Shown piece by piece: positions 48,779-58,717 of a stretch of 64,000 nt of DNA. A program made the position numbers and the translations under genes. Every line of letters starts with the position of its first letter. Position 1 is the stretch's first letter. Below the pieces are notes generated by a model. It worked only from the letters and a program-made list of their open reading frames with translations. It was not told the origin of the DNA and did no database searches. This DNA is from Limonium bicolor (taxonomy: Eukaryota > Streptophyta > Magnoliopsida > Caryophyllales > Plumbaginaceae). The DNA is taken from contig CM041779.1 of the NCBI GenBank assembly GCA_023374045.1, positions 267,664,131-267,728,130 on the forward strand, read 5' to 3'.

Positions 48779-49518
48779 GAAGATTCAACATCTGCTACCC
48801 AATACCATCTACACCTAACCCGGAGCACACCGACATCGAAACCATAGACTTTCCAACCGAACAATGTCAGGTTATCCGCCCAGGTATGATTTTATTAAGG
48901 GGATACCTGACACCCGAAGCACAAATAGCCATCATCAGAAGATGCAATCAACTAGGAATGGGACCGGGAGGTTTTTACACACCGGAGTACCCAGGGGGAG
49001 CAAGGATGAGATTAAAAATGATGAGCTTAGGCAAGGATTGGAACCCGTATGCCAAGAATTACCAAACCATGAGGGAGCAAGATGGAGTCTCACCACCGGG
49101 AATACCCGAAGAGTTCCATCCAGTTATTACACAAGTCGTGGAAATCGCTCAGCAGTTGGAAGCTGAACCGATTCAAGACATCCAGGCAGACATTTGCATT
49201 GTAAACTTCTACGAGAAGGATGGGAAACTGGGACTACACCAGGATAAGGACGAGACAACGGAGTCTCTCGAAAGAGGGATACCCATAGTGTCTTGGTCCA
49301 TTGGGGATGATGCAGAGTTTTTATACGGCGAGCAGAAGCGTGCGGACCGTGCAGATAAGATAGTACTTAAGTCAGGTGATGTATTAATTTTGGGAGGAGA
49401 ATCAAGGATGTTATACCATGGGATTAAGAGAATCAAGCTGAATACAGCACCGTCAGCAGTAATCAATGCGACGCATATGAGACCAGGAAGATTAAACCTA
49501 ACCTTTAGACAATATTAG
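48779..49518 (+). CDS. AlkB-type 2-oxoglutarate/Fe(II) dioxygenase exon of element A
   Basis: A 740-bp open exon, 246 residues when joined to gag (the first Met inside it is residue 37, at 48886). AlkB enzymes oxidatively remove methyl groups from bases in DNA or RNA using Fe(II), O2 and 2-oxoglutarate. Visible features (exon numbering): FNIC near residue 4, ILLRGYLTP (about 38-46), GPGGFYTP, LKMMSLGKDWNP, then VNFY (N143, Y145). Iron ligands are H154 and D156 in LGLHQDKDE and H214 in YHGI. R238, N240 and R244 lie in GRLNLTFRQ, the 2-oxoglutarate and substrate signature. All AlkB core residues are present. The sequence is closest in style to plant ALKBH proteins related to ALKBH1/2, so host capture is likely. 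It is flanked by gag zinc knuckles and protease and is undamaged although gag and pol of this copy are broken. Activity is untested. Confidence 0.93.
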
Positions 49519-49673
49519 CCATGTAATGTTAGAATGAGATGAGGAATGAGATGTAAGATTGAAGCACATGTTGTAAACAGGATGGTCATGAATAAAATAA
49601 CAGTGTTGTTCATATAAATTGTTATGACTCTTGTTATACCATCAATACTCATGAAGCTTGTGAACACAATTAG
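49519..49673 (+). other. AlkB-pol spacer with predicted pol splice acceptor in A
   Basis: About 155 bases of AT-rich sequence end in CACAATTAG|GTTATGG. Joining gag exon 3 (CCAG) to base 49674 gives an open phase-1 junction into ALSILTE of pol. The same acceptor position and phase exist in B. Confidence 0.7.
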
Positions 49674-50087
49674 GTTATGGACTCGGTACGGAAGGTGCGT
49701 TAAGCATACTTACAGAGGCACAGGCCGACGCTAGCGGTACTATCCTCACCGGCACCTTTCCGATTAATGGGATTGAGGCATCAGTTCTCTTCGACTAAGG
49801 GGCCTCGCATACCTTTGTCTCGGCATTATTCGCGAGCAGGTTGGGGCTAGACGCTGATGAGCTACCCGACTTCACGGTTACGCTCCCGTCTAAGGAGAAG
49901 GTTCGTTGCACTCGTTACTACCGAGGAGCCACAATCAGAATTAAGGGAGAAGACTATCCATTCAGTTTCATTGAGTTCAGTAAGCTAGGATTTGATGTTA
50001 TCTTCGGGATGAACTGGTTGGAGCGGCACAAGGGACGTATCCTCTGCGCCGAGCATAGATTGCTGCTCAGGAGTCCGTCTGGGGTAA
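49674..50087 (+). pseudogene. A protease, 5' part, interrupted by B
   Basis: It encodes GALSILTEAQADASGTILTG, then VLFD-stop-GASHTFVS: the second codon of the catalytic DSGA is TAA. It continues with LPSKEKVRCTRYYRGATI, LGFDVIFGMNWLERHKGRILC and LLLRSPSGV, where element B is inserted (TSD GGTAA at 50083-50087). The protein continues at 61364. With its active-site stop this copy cannot produce Pol. Confidence 0.88.
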
Positions 50088-52531
50088 TGTAATACCCCAA
50101 CCCGAAATCCAATAACCTGTGCGATGATCACTCCCAAATAAACATAAACTGCAGCGGAATAAAATACAATAACCGGGCGGTATTACAATGCCGTTGGCCA
50201 CTCTTATGACCAACAAGGCTAAGTCCAAATACAATTCTCAAAAGTCGCGGTCTGAATACGAATACAACCCGAGATACTAGGAATTCAAACTCAAAGGTAC
50301 AATAAATAAGTAAAACAATAACTAGTAGTAGACTCCCATAGCTTGGTCTACCCCACCTACGCTCGGTGTGGTGATCTTCTCAACTTCAGGTACCTGGAAT
50401 TGTTTATCCATGAAATGGCTCAGCAAAATAATTGCCGGTATGGGAAAACGTGCAGCCCATCGGCTACTGGGCCACACCAACTGATTGTTGAATACATGCA
50501 GTTCATTTATAAAGCTGTAAATAAGCATAGCATGATAATATCAAGTATCCATACAAGGACAATAATGTCACATAGAACAAGACTTCAGAAGGTCAAGTTA
50601 GATGAACTATAATCCTTTAATGATAGTCGGGTCCACACAATGGGACTGACAGGTATAAATGAATATCTCAAAATAGTGGAGGTATCGTGACCTCGTTAAA
50701 ATGGAAAGGTTGGGTAATTAGTCCCTCAGAAGATAACATAGTTAACTCCTGTACTTTAGAAAGGTGGTAATTGAACCCTCGAGAGGAATGAAGTCTTCCT
50801 CCCCACTTGTACTGTTTCGGTACGCAGCCGGTGGATGACATAGTGCACCCAAAACTCCCGTTGCGACGTAAATTGAATAGGAGACGACCTGAGACAGGTA
50901 CAACTCCTGTAGCATGCATGGCCAGATCCAACTGGGCTCCTCGTTCTCGTAGTATAGAATTGTTAGGTGACATACAAGGACGTTAATCAAGAACACAATG
51001 TGTATTGTCAATTACCATGTTTAGGATAACGACGTTTGTTATAAAGTGAAGTTAGTGAGGGACTTGTGTACAAGTTCTCGGTACAAATAAACGCAGGAAT
51101 TTAATCCACTGGTATTGTAGTGTTGTATGCGTGGGACATACACGTCGTAGTTAGCATCATTCACGCATTTAAAATAGCACAACAGTGCATAAGAGTAAAC
51201 AACATTTTACATTAATTTTCTTGGTCGTTAATTCAAACAACAATAGCACACAAGCCGGTGTAATCCGGTAGCAAACAGGTTGCAAGAATCCATACCGTTC
51301 ACCGTAGATTGTACTTGACTATTTCCTGGTCAACGTCTGGTCAAGTATAGTCCTAGAACAGGATTAACTGAGAGCGTTAATGGAGTTACCCTCGTATAGT
51401 AATTTTAACGTATTACGTATAGGTTACGTATTCATTATTTCATGTGAGGTTTTAATTGAACGTTAGTTAGTTCCTTTAACCCCTTAACCTTATTTTATGT
51501 TTAAGGCATTTATATACCTTTGAAATCATGTAGCCTCTATTATAAGACTTCTATGGTGTGGTAATTTCCTTTAATCCCCTTATATTTATGTATAACATTT
51601 TATGTTATTTCTTTTGATTTATTATTTTTAAATCCTTTAATATATACTTATATATATATACACGTATTATTCAATTGTAGTTGGTACTAGTCTCCCTTAA
51701 ATTCCTCCTTAAATTACTCTCTCACAATGTTGTTTTGTTTTGTATATTACCGCAAGCAGCACACAATTCGGAACCTATGCTTGCTTAGAGAACATGTATT
51801 GTTCATGTACTAGTTTAATAAATGCAAGTACAATTTTCCTTAAATTACTCCCCACTCTTGTGTCATCTTTGTCACCTTCCATCATTTTTTTTTGAAAGGC
51901 AACGGCTGGAACAAGGCCTTGCGCCAGCTCTTTTTTTTTTGTCTTGCTATAATATTGTATACCATATATTATAACATTATGTATTTAAGTGTTGTCACAT
52001 TGGACTTATTTCCATGTGTTAATTTTTTTACACATGCTATTACTTTGACTTAAGGTTTATTCCTTATGTATATCTTTGTGTATGAATGTATACTTATTTT
52101 ATTGGTGATTAGTAAAGTATACGTAGTGTTCTTGGTACAAGGATTAAGGTACAACATAGGTTGTTACATTGTTTAAATGTGTATAGCAATTTATTTTAGT
52201 ATTTGTAATTACTTACGTCGCTCGTTTGTATAAACGTCCGTATTGATTTTCTTTTCTTGTCGACACTCTCTATATCGAGCTTGTTATGTAAGGGGTTTAA
52301 TCCTTGTTAATAAACGTACATAATTGTTTTGTACGAGTATGTTAATACGTTAGTAAAATTTTCCCCGTTAGCGTTTATGGTAAAACAACTATTGTTACGT
52401 ATCGTTTGCATGCGTGAGGTTGCACGCGTACGTAAACGTTTGCATGTGGGAATGAGCATGCGTACGTGAAATAATTTATACTTTTATTATTTAAATTGTT
52501 TTATAGTGTTAATTGGATTTGGGGTATTTCA
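50088..52531 (-). repeat. 3' LTR of B (2444 bp)
   Basis: On the minus strand it starts TGAAATACCCCAAATC and ends GGGTTGGGGTATTACA. It is nearly identical to 58901-61358 and related to the LTR of C in its 3' half. It contains the short palindromic block with CAAGGCCTTG between A-tracts (about 51885-51942). Confidence 0.95.
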
Positions 52532-52550
52532 ATCTACCCCCCTTAAAAGG
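52532..52550 (-). promoter_or_regulatory. Polypurine tract of B
   Basis: Minus strand CCTTTTAAGGGGGGTAGAT directly before the 3' LTR, nearly the same as in R1 and C. Confidence 0.88.
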
Positions 52551-52956
52551 GACTTCGCCCCGAAGTCTCATTTCTAAATATAAATGGTTGTGGGGAAACA
52601 GATTCCGTTAAGTATCCAATTTAGTTCTAGTTTAGGGAACAAGTCCCGGGTAACGGTAATCTACAAGTCATTGTGCAGAAACAACATAACGGCAATGATT
52701 ACGAAGGATTGTTCTAGTAACCGTGGTACACATATTCATTCCATATAGTAACATAGTGCAACGTAGTGCACATAATCATTCAAAATGGTGTAACGTAGTG
52801 CATATCAAAAGTAGAGTACACAAGTACGAACAAACGTAGTGTTATGCAAGAACACTTACATGTAAAAGTGTAACGAAAGTGCACATAAACTAAAAAGCGA
52901 AAAAGCTCTACCCCCCTAAAAAGAGGGGTACGCCCACGTACCCTAGGCTAGTGTAG
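52551..52956 (-). other. 3' untranslated region of B with a second polypurine-like hairpin
   Basis: After the pol stop, ACGTGGGCGTACCCC is followed by TTTTTAGGGGGGTAGAG (minus strand, 52904-52945), about 370 bases before the true polypurine tract. CCCC and GGGG can pair. CACTACGTTACAC-like repeats follow (about 52740-52880). Confidence 0.75.
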
Positions 52957-53102
52957 CTAGTCGGTAAACAGTGAGGGGAATTTAGCACGCATATCGGCCT
53001 CTAATTCCCAAGTGGCTTCCTCAACATCGTGGTTTGACCAAAGAATCTTTACGAGACTCACAGTCTTGTTGCGAGTATCTCGTGTTTTCCTGTCTAAAAT
53101 TC
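52957..53102 (-). pseudogene. B chromodomain, split off by a one-base frameshift
   Basis: The open pol frame ends at ETPHEF. Inserting one base at GAATTT would read on as a tail starting [10 protein letters not shown], with VKILWSN and EEATWELE, ending at TAG (52957-52959). This is the chromodomain-type C-terminus of Tekay integrases, which is thought to bind methylated histone H3 and direct insertion into heterochromatin. In this copy it is out of frame. Confidence 0.85.
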
Positions 53103-55418
53103 GTGAGGTGTCTCCACGTATCGTATCGTCGGTTCTAAAGATAAAGTCTCTGGTTGTAAGACATGCGAAGGGTGAGGCATATATTTCTTGAGCTGAGACA
53201 CATGAAAAACGTTGTGTACTTTACCCAACTCTGCTGGCAAATCAAGTCGATATGCCACAAGGCCCACCCGCTCTGTGATAGCGTAGGGTCCTACAAATTT
53301 CGGGCTTAGCTTGCCCTTCTGTCCAAATCTGAATACACCCTTAATGGGTGATACTCGTAGAAATACCTGGTCGCCAACCGCGAACTCAAGGTCTCGTCGT
53401 CTCTCATCAGCATACGATTTCTGTCTATCCTGTGCTGCTTTCATATTGTTTCTGATTTGTTGTACTTCTGCCTGGACTTGCTCTAAGTACTCAGGCCCAA
53501 TGATGACGGTCTCACTAGACTCGTCCCAGCACAATGGTGTGCGGCATGGTCTGCCATATAGTGCTTGAAAAGGTGACATCTGTATAGAGGCGTGATAGCT
53601 GTTATTGTATGCAAATTCAATGAGATGTAATCTATCTATCCAGCTGCCCTGGAAATCCAAAGCACATGCTCGTAGCATGTCCTCTAAGGTCTGAATAGTC
53701 CTCTCTGACTGACCATCTGTCTGAGGATGAAATGCTGTGCTAAGCTTCAATTCAGTTCCAAGTGCTTCGCGAGTAGCTCGCCAATATCGTGAAAGAAATC
53801 TGGTATCTCGATCTGAAACAATAGTCTTTGGTACTCCATGATGTCTGATAATCTCTTGCTCGAATAGTTCTGCCAACTTTGGCACTTTCCAAGTGTCTTT
53901 CATCGGAATAAACCTAGCAACTTTAGTCAGTCGATCAACAACAACCCATATCATATTTAGTCCTCCTCTCGTAGGTGGTAGTCCCACCACGAAGTCCATA
54001 GAGATATCATAAAACTTCCACTCTGGAACTGGCATAGACTGTACCATACCTCCTGGTCGTCTATGTTCGAATTTCACTTTCTGACAAGTGAGACATCGAA
54101 TCACATATTCTGTCACGTCGCCCTTCATACCACTCCACCAGAAATACCTCTTTAGATCTTTGTACATCTTAGAAGCTCCTGGATGGACAGATGTGGTAGA
54201 AGTGTGGGACTCTCGAAGAATATGCTCCTTTATATCTGTGCTGTCTCTGGGAATACACAATCTGCCCTTTAATCTGATCAACCCATCATCGTGTAGCTGA
54301 AACTCATACTTCCCTCCTTCAAATGTACCGTCAGACAACTTCTGACTGATCTCCGTCATTCGCTGATCATTCTGCTGTGCGCTACGTATGTCGTCTATAA
54401 GACTCGAGCTAGCCACAATGGCATTTAAGGAATGTGCTCGTCGACTCAATGCGTCTGCTACTACATTAGCTTTTCCTTCTTTGTACTGCAAATCGATGTC
54501 GTAATCCTTGAGAAATTCAACCCATCTTCTTTGTCTCATGTTTAACTCCTTCTGGGTGAATACGTATTTCAAACTTTTATGATCCGAGTATACAGTCATC
54601 TGGACACCATACAGGTAGTGGCGCCAGATCTTCAATGCAAAAACAATTGCTCCAAGCTCCAAGTCATGTGTGGGATAGTTCTCCTCATGTTTCTTCAGCT
54701 GTCGGGAAGCGTAGGCGACTACCTTCCCATTCTGCATGAGTACACACCCTAATCCCCTGCCTGATGCATCACAGTAAACTTCATAACCCTCTGTGCCTTC
54801 AGGTATAGTCAAAACTGGTGCTGATGTCAAAGCATCCTTCAAATTCTGGAATGAGGTCTCACATTCTGTAGTCCATGTGAATGGCGCGTCCTTCTTCATT
54901 AAACTTGTCATTGGTTTTGCTATTCTGGAGAAGTCTCGGACGAACCTTCTGTAGTAACCTGCTAACCCAAGGAAACTCCTGATATCAGTCACTATCTTTG
55001 GTCTGGGCCAGGTGCGGACTGCTTCTATTTTTGCTGGATCCATTGCGATCCCAGCGTCTGATATAACATGTCCTAGAAAGGAAACTCTGTCCAACCAAAA
55101 CTCACACTTGGAGAACTTAGCATAAAGCTGGTTCTCCCTTAAGATCTCGAGTACATGTCGGAGGTGACTCTCATGCTCTTCCTTAGACTTTGAATAAATT
55201 AGGATATCATCGATGAATACAACCACGGTCTTGTCCAGCTGCTCTCTGAATAATCTGTTCATTAAATCCATGAAGACTGCCGGTGCGTTTGACAAGCCAA
55301 AAGGCATAACTGTAAACTCATAGTGGCCATAACGTGTTCTGAAAGCTGTCTTTTCCCTGTCTTGCTCCCTAATAGGTATCTGATGGTAGCCTGATCTCAA
55401 ATCGATCTTTGAAAACAC
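53094..55418 (-). CDS. pol: B reverse transcriptase, RNase H and integrase (774 codons open)
   Basis: Reading starts at [12 protein letters not shown] in the RT palm; the true N-terminus is upstream in shifted frames. [21 protein letters not shown], catalytic [11 protein letters not shown] (near residue 68), [23 protein letters not shown]. RNase [35 protein letters not shown] and DHKSLKYV. Linker: [12 protein letters not shown]. Integrase: HHCC zinc domain ([18 protein letters not shown]...CLTCQKVK). Catalytic core: Asp in SMDFVVGLP, Asp in [11 protein letters not shown], Glu in [16 protein letters not shown]-terminus: [18 protein letters not shown] (GPY/F) and [18 protein letters not shown]. 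All catalytic residues are present, so this is the best preserved polymerase/integrase in the window. Confidence 0.96.
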   Translation of the reverse strand: MFSKIDLRSGYHQIPIREQDREKTAFRTRYGHYEFTVMPFGLSNAPAVFMDLMNRLFREQLDKTVVVFIDDILIYSKSKEEHESHLRHVLEILRENQLYAKFSKCEFWLDRVSFLGHVISDAGIAMDPAKIEAVRTWPRPKIVTDIRSFLGLAGYYRRFVRDFSRIAKPMTSLMKKDAPFTWTTECETSFQNLKDALTSAPVLTIPEGTEGYEVYCDASGRGLGCVLMQNGKVVAYASRQLKKHEENYPTHDLELGAIVFALKIWRHYLYGVQMTVYSDHKSLKYVFTQKELNMRQRRWVEFLKDYDIDLQYKEGKANVVADALSRRAHSLNAIVASSSLIDDIRSAQQNDQRMTEISQKLSDGTFEGGKYEFQLHDDGLIRLKGRLCIPRDSTDIKEHILRESHTSTTSVHPGASKMYKDLKRYFWWSGMKGDVTEYVIRCLTCQKVKFEHRRPGGMVQSMPVPEWKFYDISMDFVVGLPPTRGGLNMIWVVVDRLTKVARFIPMKDTWKVPKLAELFEQEIIRHHGVPKTIVSDRDTRFLSRYWRATREALGTELKLSTAFHPQTDGQSERTIQTLEDMLRACALDFQGSWIDRLHLIEFAYNNSYHASIQMSPFQALYGRPCRTPLCWDESSETVIIGPEYLEQVQAEVQQIRNNMKAAQDRQKSYADERRRDLEFAVGDQVFLRVSPIKGVFRFGQKGKLSPKFVGPYAITERVGLVAYRLDLPAELGKVHNVFHVSQLKKYMPHPSHVLQPETLSLEPTIRYVETPHEF

Positions 55419-56329
55419 CTTTGCTCTCTTAACTGATCAAAAAGTCATCAATTCGTGGTAGTGGATATTTGTTCTTCACTGACACTGCATTAAGCTCTCT
55501 GTAATCGATACATAACCGAAGGCTTCCATCCTTCTTCTTCACAAAAAGAACTGGTGCTCCCCAAGGAGATACGCTAGGTCGTATGTATCCCTTGTCTAGT
55601 AAATCCTTCAACTGTTCCTTCAACTCAGCCATTTCTGCTGGTGCCATACGGTACGGTGCCTTAGCTATGGGACCGGTACCTGGTAGTAATTCAATGGAGA
55701 ACTCCACCTCTCTAGGTGGCGGTAAGCCTGGAAGTTCCTTTGGGAAAATATCTGGAAATTCTGACACCACTGGCATATCTGGATCAAAATCAGGGTCGTG
55801 CTCTACATCCTGAACATAGCATAAATATACTTCCTTCTTTCCTGACGTGTTTGTACATGGACATAGCAGATATCACCTTTATTGATGGTGCTCTAGGGCT
55901 CTGGCGGTAAGATATTGTCACTCCTGATGGGCTCTTAAGTAACAGTCTGCGCTCTGCACAAAGAATGCGGCCTCTGTGCCGCCCCAACCAGTCCATCCCG
56001 GCTATAACGTCGAATCCTAGACCTCTGAACTCAATCAGGTCAATGGGAAATTCCTCCTCCTTAATACGGATAGTGGCTCCTCTATAAAGGCGAGTGCAAC
56101 TGACCTTCTCCTTAGACGGGAGTGCCACCTTAAAATCAGGTAACTCTACAGTCTAGCCCCAACTTCCCCGCAAGCGAAGGCGAAACGAAAGTATGTGAGG
56201 CTCCGGAGTCGAACAGTACTAATGCAGCCACTCCATTGACAGGAAAGGTGCCAGTGAGGATCGCGCCGCCCTTGCTGGCCTCCTCCTCAGTAAGTATACT
56301 TAAGGCACCTTCCGCCTCCTTAGCACAAC
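55419..56329 (-). pseudogene. pol: B protease and RT N-terminus, frameshifted
   Basis: Predicted pol exon from acceptor TTGTTAG|GTTGTG (first exon base 56329). It reads GALSILTEEEAS, then the intact active site VLFDSGASHTFVS (about 56200). Frame changes follow near 56145, about 55820 and about 55435 (TTTTT run). Between them it reads [71 protein letters not shown] and [19 protein letters not shown]. Retropepsin would process the polyprotein. The frame upstream of the acceptor is open to a Met at 56417, so separate translation is another possibility. Confidence 0.85.
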
Positions 56330-56461
56330 CTAACAACAGAATCTGGGTAAGTACTTTGGCATATGATGGAGGTCGAAAAACATTCACCCCTTTTTTTTTA
56401 CAACAATATTGCTTCATTAATGAGATGATCTTCTTTCAGATGTCCAAAAACAATTACAACA
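56330..56461 (-). other. AlkB-pol spacer with predicted pol acceptor in B
   Basis: Non-coding stretch after the AlkB stop with a run of A, ending CTGTTGTTAG|GT at 56330. It matches in position and phase the spacer of A at 49519-49673. Joining exon 3 to 56329 would skip AlkB. Confidence 0.68.
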
Positions 56462-57201
56462 CTAGTACTTTCTAAAAGTCAAACTTAATCTTCCTGGTTT
56501 CATGTGTGTGGTGTTTATCACTGTCGAAGGTGCTGTGTTTAGTTTAATCCTTTTAATCCCATGGTATAGCAACCTTGATTTTCCACCCATTATTAAAACA
56601 TCTCCTGAATTCAATATGATTTTCTTTGCAAGGTCCACACGCTTCTGCTCGCCATAAAGGAACTCTGCGTCATCTCCAATTGACAAAGACAATACTGGTA
56701 TCCCCTGATCGAGGGACCCTTGTGTTTCATCCTTGTCCTGATGTAGTCCTAAGCGGCCTCCTTCTTCATAGAAGTTGATGATACATAGATCAGCCCTTAA
56801 GTTGGGAACTGGATCTTCTTCTAGCTGCTGAGCTGTATTAACTGCTTGTTCCACAATATGTAAAAGTTCTTCTGGGATTTTTGGCACTTGCGTTCCATCT
56901 CCATTTCTTGTATCCTGGTAGGTCTTTGAGTAAGGATTCCAATCCTTTCCTAAGCACATCATTTTCAGCTTCATTTTTGATCCTCCTGGAAATTCTGGAG
57001 TGTAGAACCCTCCTGGTCCTGCTCCCAATTCTTGACATCTCCTGATGATTGCAATTTGTGTCTCCGGTGTTAGGTATCCCTTGAGTAGTATCAAACCTGG
57101 TTGGATAACCTTACACTGTTCGTTCTCTGGTTCTGGTGCTTTGATAATGTTTTCTTCCTGGGAGGGCGGTGAGGGGATAGGAAAGCATATCTTATAGCTT
57201 C
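56462..57201 (-). CDS. AlkB-type 2-oxoglutarate/Fe(II) dioxygenase exon of element B
   Basis: A 740-bp open exon, exactly as long as that of A; the two proteins align without gaps at about 70% identity over the 210-residue core. There is no ATG in the first part: the position of Met37 in A is Leu (TTG) here. Expression as a spliced gag fusion therefore seems required. The exon opens with YKICFPIP. Core motifs: LILLKGYLTP, GPGGFYTP, LKMMCLGKDWNP, INFY, iron ligands H and D in LGLHQDKDE, the third His in YHGI, and GRLSLTFRKY at the end. The residue that is Asn in A and in bacterial AlkB (RxNLTFR) is Ser here, which might weaken co-substrate binding. Predicted role is oxidative demethylation of methylated bases. 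It stands between gag zinc knuckles and protease, as in A. Confidence 0.93.
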
Positions 57202-57330
57202 CTACGTGGTTTAAAATTTTACTAGTGAGTCTTATTAGTTTCTTCCTATGTAACTAGGCAATCAAGGCATGCAAGCACTCATTCATATCATCCATTGCTC
57301 AAATAACAGGTTCACATGGGTTTAGAAGTA
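57202..57330 (-). other. Predicted intron 3 of B, gag to AlkB (129 bp)
   Basis: Donor CCCAG|GTACTTCT, acceptor CCACGTAG|GA, phase 1, parallel to intron 3 of A (133 bp). Unspliced, gag ends at GTSKPM a few codons into the intron. Confidence 0.82.
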
Positions 57331-58717
57331 CCTGGGTTGGTAGAAGGACCAGCCTCATCTGAGCGGTCCATGACATGCAGGGCGGGTCCCGATGCTGGGC
57401 CCTTGCCCTTATTTCCCTGAGTTTGGTTTGTTGGTGGAGGGCGAGTATCGCTAGCTCCATTCTTATGGCCGGTGTTTGCCTTTGCTCCCGGGGTAGTTCC
57501 TGCTCTCCGGGTTCTTAATGCACTCGAAGGCTCGGTGTCCCCATATCTGACAGTGGCGGCACTGGACTTTCTCCCCTTGGCAGTCCACGCCGGGGTGATC
57601 CTTTCCACATTGTCTACAGTTGAAGTGGCGGACAAACCTCTGGCCCGTGTGTGAGCCATGTCCAGAACCTATTACAATTGAAGTCAATTATATATTCCAA
57701 CGGTACTGAAGTAATCACAAAAGTTTTCAAATTTAACTGCTTGGTTAGAGTGTCTACCCTTAGATGGGTAGGTTTTCTGTGAGTTTGCTGCTCCGTAGGT
57801 TCCTGACTGGGGGTTCCCAGTAGTCTGGTTCCCCTTCCCTTGATAGGACCCCTGGCCTCTCTGAAAGGGTTTGTTCCTTCTGTTGGAGTTTCCCTGCTTG
57901 GCATCATCGCCGCCAGGCCCATCCTTTCTCTTTTGGGAGCTCAAAGCATCCCTTCTCTTGCATGTGATCTCCACAACGGAGGCAGCACGGCAACATTCCT
58001 GAAATCTCAAGGTATCAGTTTCCAAATCTCCCATGACGGGGTAATATAGGTAATAAAATTCTAACTGGTCATATTACTCTTGTTTACCTGCAAGCTGGTG
58101 GGAATAACTGGTCCCATCCCAAACTGGAGACGAGGACTCAGTCCCCCATAAAACCAGTCGACCAAAATCTCGTCCGAGTATCCTATTCCGGGTAGTAGTC
58201 GGAGTAGTGAAGTAAACTTTGCATAGTACTCGTCCACGGTCATCTTTCCCGTCTGCTCCAGCGCATCAAACTCCCTAGTCTTCACCATCCTGGTGTGGGT
58301 CGGGTAGTACTTGCCCCGAAGTAGTGCGGTGTAGGCTTCCCAAGTGAAAGCTGGATCGTCCAGGTGGTCGGCCTTCACCATATTCCACCAATCTCTTGCT
58401 GCATCTTTCAGGTAAAAGGCAGCGAGCCTCACCTTTTCCCTAGGTGGGACGGCGAGTGTCTCAAACGCTGTTTCCATCTCCATGATATAAGCCTCCAAGT
58501 GAGCAGGGTCAGTCTGCCCTTTGAATACATTTGGTCTGAGATCAGCCAAACTCTTCACCCAATCTCTCTCTCTGGGTGGTGGTGGTGGAGGTAGCTGCTG
58601 CTGCTGTTGTGCAACCCCCGCCTGTGCAAATGCCTGAGCTATCAAAGTAGCAATATCTGCCAGCGTGACAGGTGACTCCTCAGCTGTCTGTCCGCGGCGT
58701 CCTCCTCTTCCTGACAT
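57331..58717 (-). CDS. gag: B gag: three exons with two zinc knuckles
   Basis: Start MSGRGGRRGQ at 58717. Predicted exons on the minus strand: 58717-58088 (210 codons exactly), 57998-57758 and 57668-57331. Exon 1 is capsid: QQQQLPPPPPPRERDWVKSL, LRPNVFKGQTDP, AAFYLKDAARDWW, MTVDEYYAKFTSLLRLLPG. Exon 2 begins ECCRAASVVEI and ends in a basic, Gly/Asn/Gln-rich nucleocapsid stretch. Exon 3 encodes CRQCGKDHPGVDC and CRHCQIWGHRAFEC, RNA-binding zinc knuckles; a one-base shift near 57470 breaks the part after them. Gag forms the particle and packages RNA. Exon lengths and phases (0, 1, 1) support real introns. Confidence 0.87.
57669..57757 (-). other. Predicted intron 2 of B gag (89 bp)
   Basis: Donor AAGG|GTAGAC, acceptor TTGTAATAG|GT, phase 1. 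Splicing gives SKGSGHG before the zinc knuckles. Position and phase match intron 2 of A. Confidence 0.75.
57999..58087 (-). other. Predicted intron 1 of B gag (89 bp)
   Basis: Donor TTGCAG|GTAAACAAG, acceptor GAGATTTCAG|GAATG, phase 0, AT-rich with stops. Splicing gives TSLQECCRAA. It matches intron 1 of A in position. Confidence 0.82.
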
